NCBI GenBank assembly: GCA_964604675.1
Contig: CAZSAT010000113.1
Span: 1-22,462, forward strand
From: CAZSAT01 sp964604675
GTDB lineage: Bacteria > Myxococcota_A > UBA796 > CAJQPC01
Direction of reading: 5' to 3'
DNA length: 22,462 nt
In this document: one piece after another, positions 21,811 to 22,462 of the stretch
Layout of the letters: each line of letters opens with the position of its first letter
How positions within the stretch are numbered: position 1 is the first letter of the stretch
Position numbers and translations under genes: made by a program
Notes under the pieces: model-generated
Told to the model about the DNA's origin: nothing
The model's input: only the letters and a program-made list of their open reading frames with translations
The model's database searches: none

Positions 21811-22462
21811 GTGAACGACGCCTTCATCGTCAGCCTGCTCTCGGTCGTGCCCCACGGGCTCGGCTCGCGGCTCCAGGGCGCCTTCGCGCGCGCAGGCCTC
21901 AGCCGACTCGTCCTGGACTGGTACGTCCGCACCTACGGCGTCGATCTGAGCGAGTGCGAAGGCACGCTGAGCGACTACCGCACGCTGCAGGACTTCTTCG
22001 TCCGGCCGCTAAAGCCCGGCGTGCGCCCCGTGGACGAGACCGCCGAGGCCCTCGTGTCGCCGGTCGACGGGCGCGTCTACCACGCCGGTCGGCTCAGCGG
22101 CTTCGAGCTGCCGCCCGAAGCCGGCATGAGGTGGGACGTGCGCACGCTCGTCGGCGGCGGCGAGCGCTACGAGGGAGGCCACTACGCCATCCTCTACCTG
22201 TCGCCGAAGGACTACCACCGCGTGCACGTGCCCCGCGAAGGCCACGTGGTGGGCTACCGCTACCTGCCCGGACGCCTCTGGCCGGTGTTCCCCGCGGCGG
22301 TGCGAACGGTCGAGGGGCTGTTTGCGAAGAACGAGCGCCTCGCGGTGCGGCTGGCCACCCAGGACATGGGGGAGCTCGCGGTCGTGCTCGTGGGTGCCTA
22401 CGGCGTCGGCCGCATGACCACCAGCTTCGCGCCCGTGGTGACCAACACCGGCACGCCGGGAG
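21811..22462 (+). CDS. psd: Phosphatidylserine decarboxylase (partial, runs off right edge)
   Basis: The visible 217 residues match the proenzyme that makes phosphatidylethanolamine from phosphatidylserine at the inner membrane. Motifs are YRTLQDFFVRPLKPGVRPVD, SPVDGRV with the catalytic Asp, YLSPKDYHRVHVP with the conserved His residues, and LFAKNERLAV. The GST self-cleavage site that yields the pyruvoyl group lies beyond the window edge. The start is the GTG at 21811, after a 47-base gap from divergent aroC, giving VNDAFIVSLLSVVPHG; no Shine-Dalgarno is seen. A tiny upstream ATG frame (21782, ten codons) is probably not a gene. Confidence 0.95.
   Translation, partial: MNDAFIVSLLSVVPHGLGSRLQGAFARAGLSRLVLDWYVRTYGVDLSECEGTLSDYRTLQDFFVRPLKPGVRPVDETAEALVSPVDGRVYHAGRLSGFELPPEAGMRWDVRTLVGGGERYEGGHYAILYLSPKDYHRVHVPREGHVVGYRYLPGRLWPVFPAAVRTVEGLFAKNERLAVRLATQDMGELAVVLVGAYGVGRMTTSFAPVVTNTGTPG

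Noticed and set aside
21782..21814. Ten-codon ATG frame before psd as a leader peptide
   Set aside because: No ribosome site and no attenuator-like structure; likely chance.

Overview
The window is very GC-rich, gene-dense DNA (no gap longer than about 170 bases) that most resembles a myxobacterium or relative (Myxococcota). The clearest lineage signs are two proteins built from tandem MopE-type repeats (DxDGDG...GDCDD...PGA...DCDG) that end in a Cys/Gly-rich stretch, a hydrophobic segment and an Arg tail, as in MYXO-CTERM sorting signals. The lineage call is inference from protein style only.

Left part (1-10224). A minus-strand envelope cluster is interrupted by a divergent P450/TetR pair. 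From right to left it holds a lipoprotein with a SpoIID/LytB domain followed by nine MopE repeats; a membrane-anchored protein of unknown function; a PEGA-like protein with a C-terminal beta-barrel; a shorter paralog overlapping it; the cytochrome P450 (minus) and its TetR regulator (plus) with a palindromic operator between them; a second MopE-repeat protein; and a third PEGA-like paralog that leaves the window at base 1. The genes at 2380 and 6942 share almost the same upstream and start region, which contains a sigma-54-like TGGCA-N6-T(T/G)GC(T/A) element, so these two transcription units are probably co-regulated.

Middle part (10349-16404). This holds a small AAA/ABC-type ATPase; a divergent cis-prenyltransferase (UppS family) head-to-head with a protein whose repeated strand-plus-Tyr motifs suggest a PT-barrel (ABBA) prenyltransferase; a polytopic membrane protein coupled to an AHSA1/SRPBCC protein; and two tandem radical SAM proteins that appear to share an undescribed N-terminal domain. 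Prenyl donor synthesis, prenyl transfer and radical SAM chemistry side by side suggest a possible small specialised pathway, but strands alternate and no precursor peptide was seen.

Right part (16386-22462). This holds a soluble PAS histidine kinase, a sulfotransferase-like gene coupled to a second SRPBCC protein, an intergenic block of six consecutive perfect or near-perfect hairpins, a transmembrane Ser/Thr kinase with an unusual extracytoplasmic domain coupled to chorismate synthase (aroC), and the 5' part of phosphatidylserine decarboxylase (psd). No rRNA, tRNA, CRISPR array, transposase or integrase was seen.
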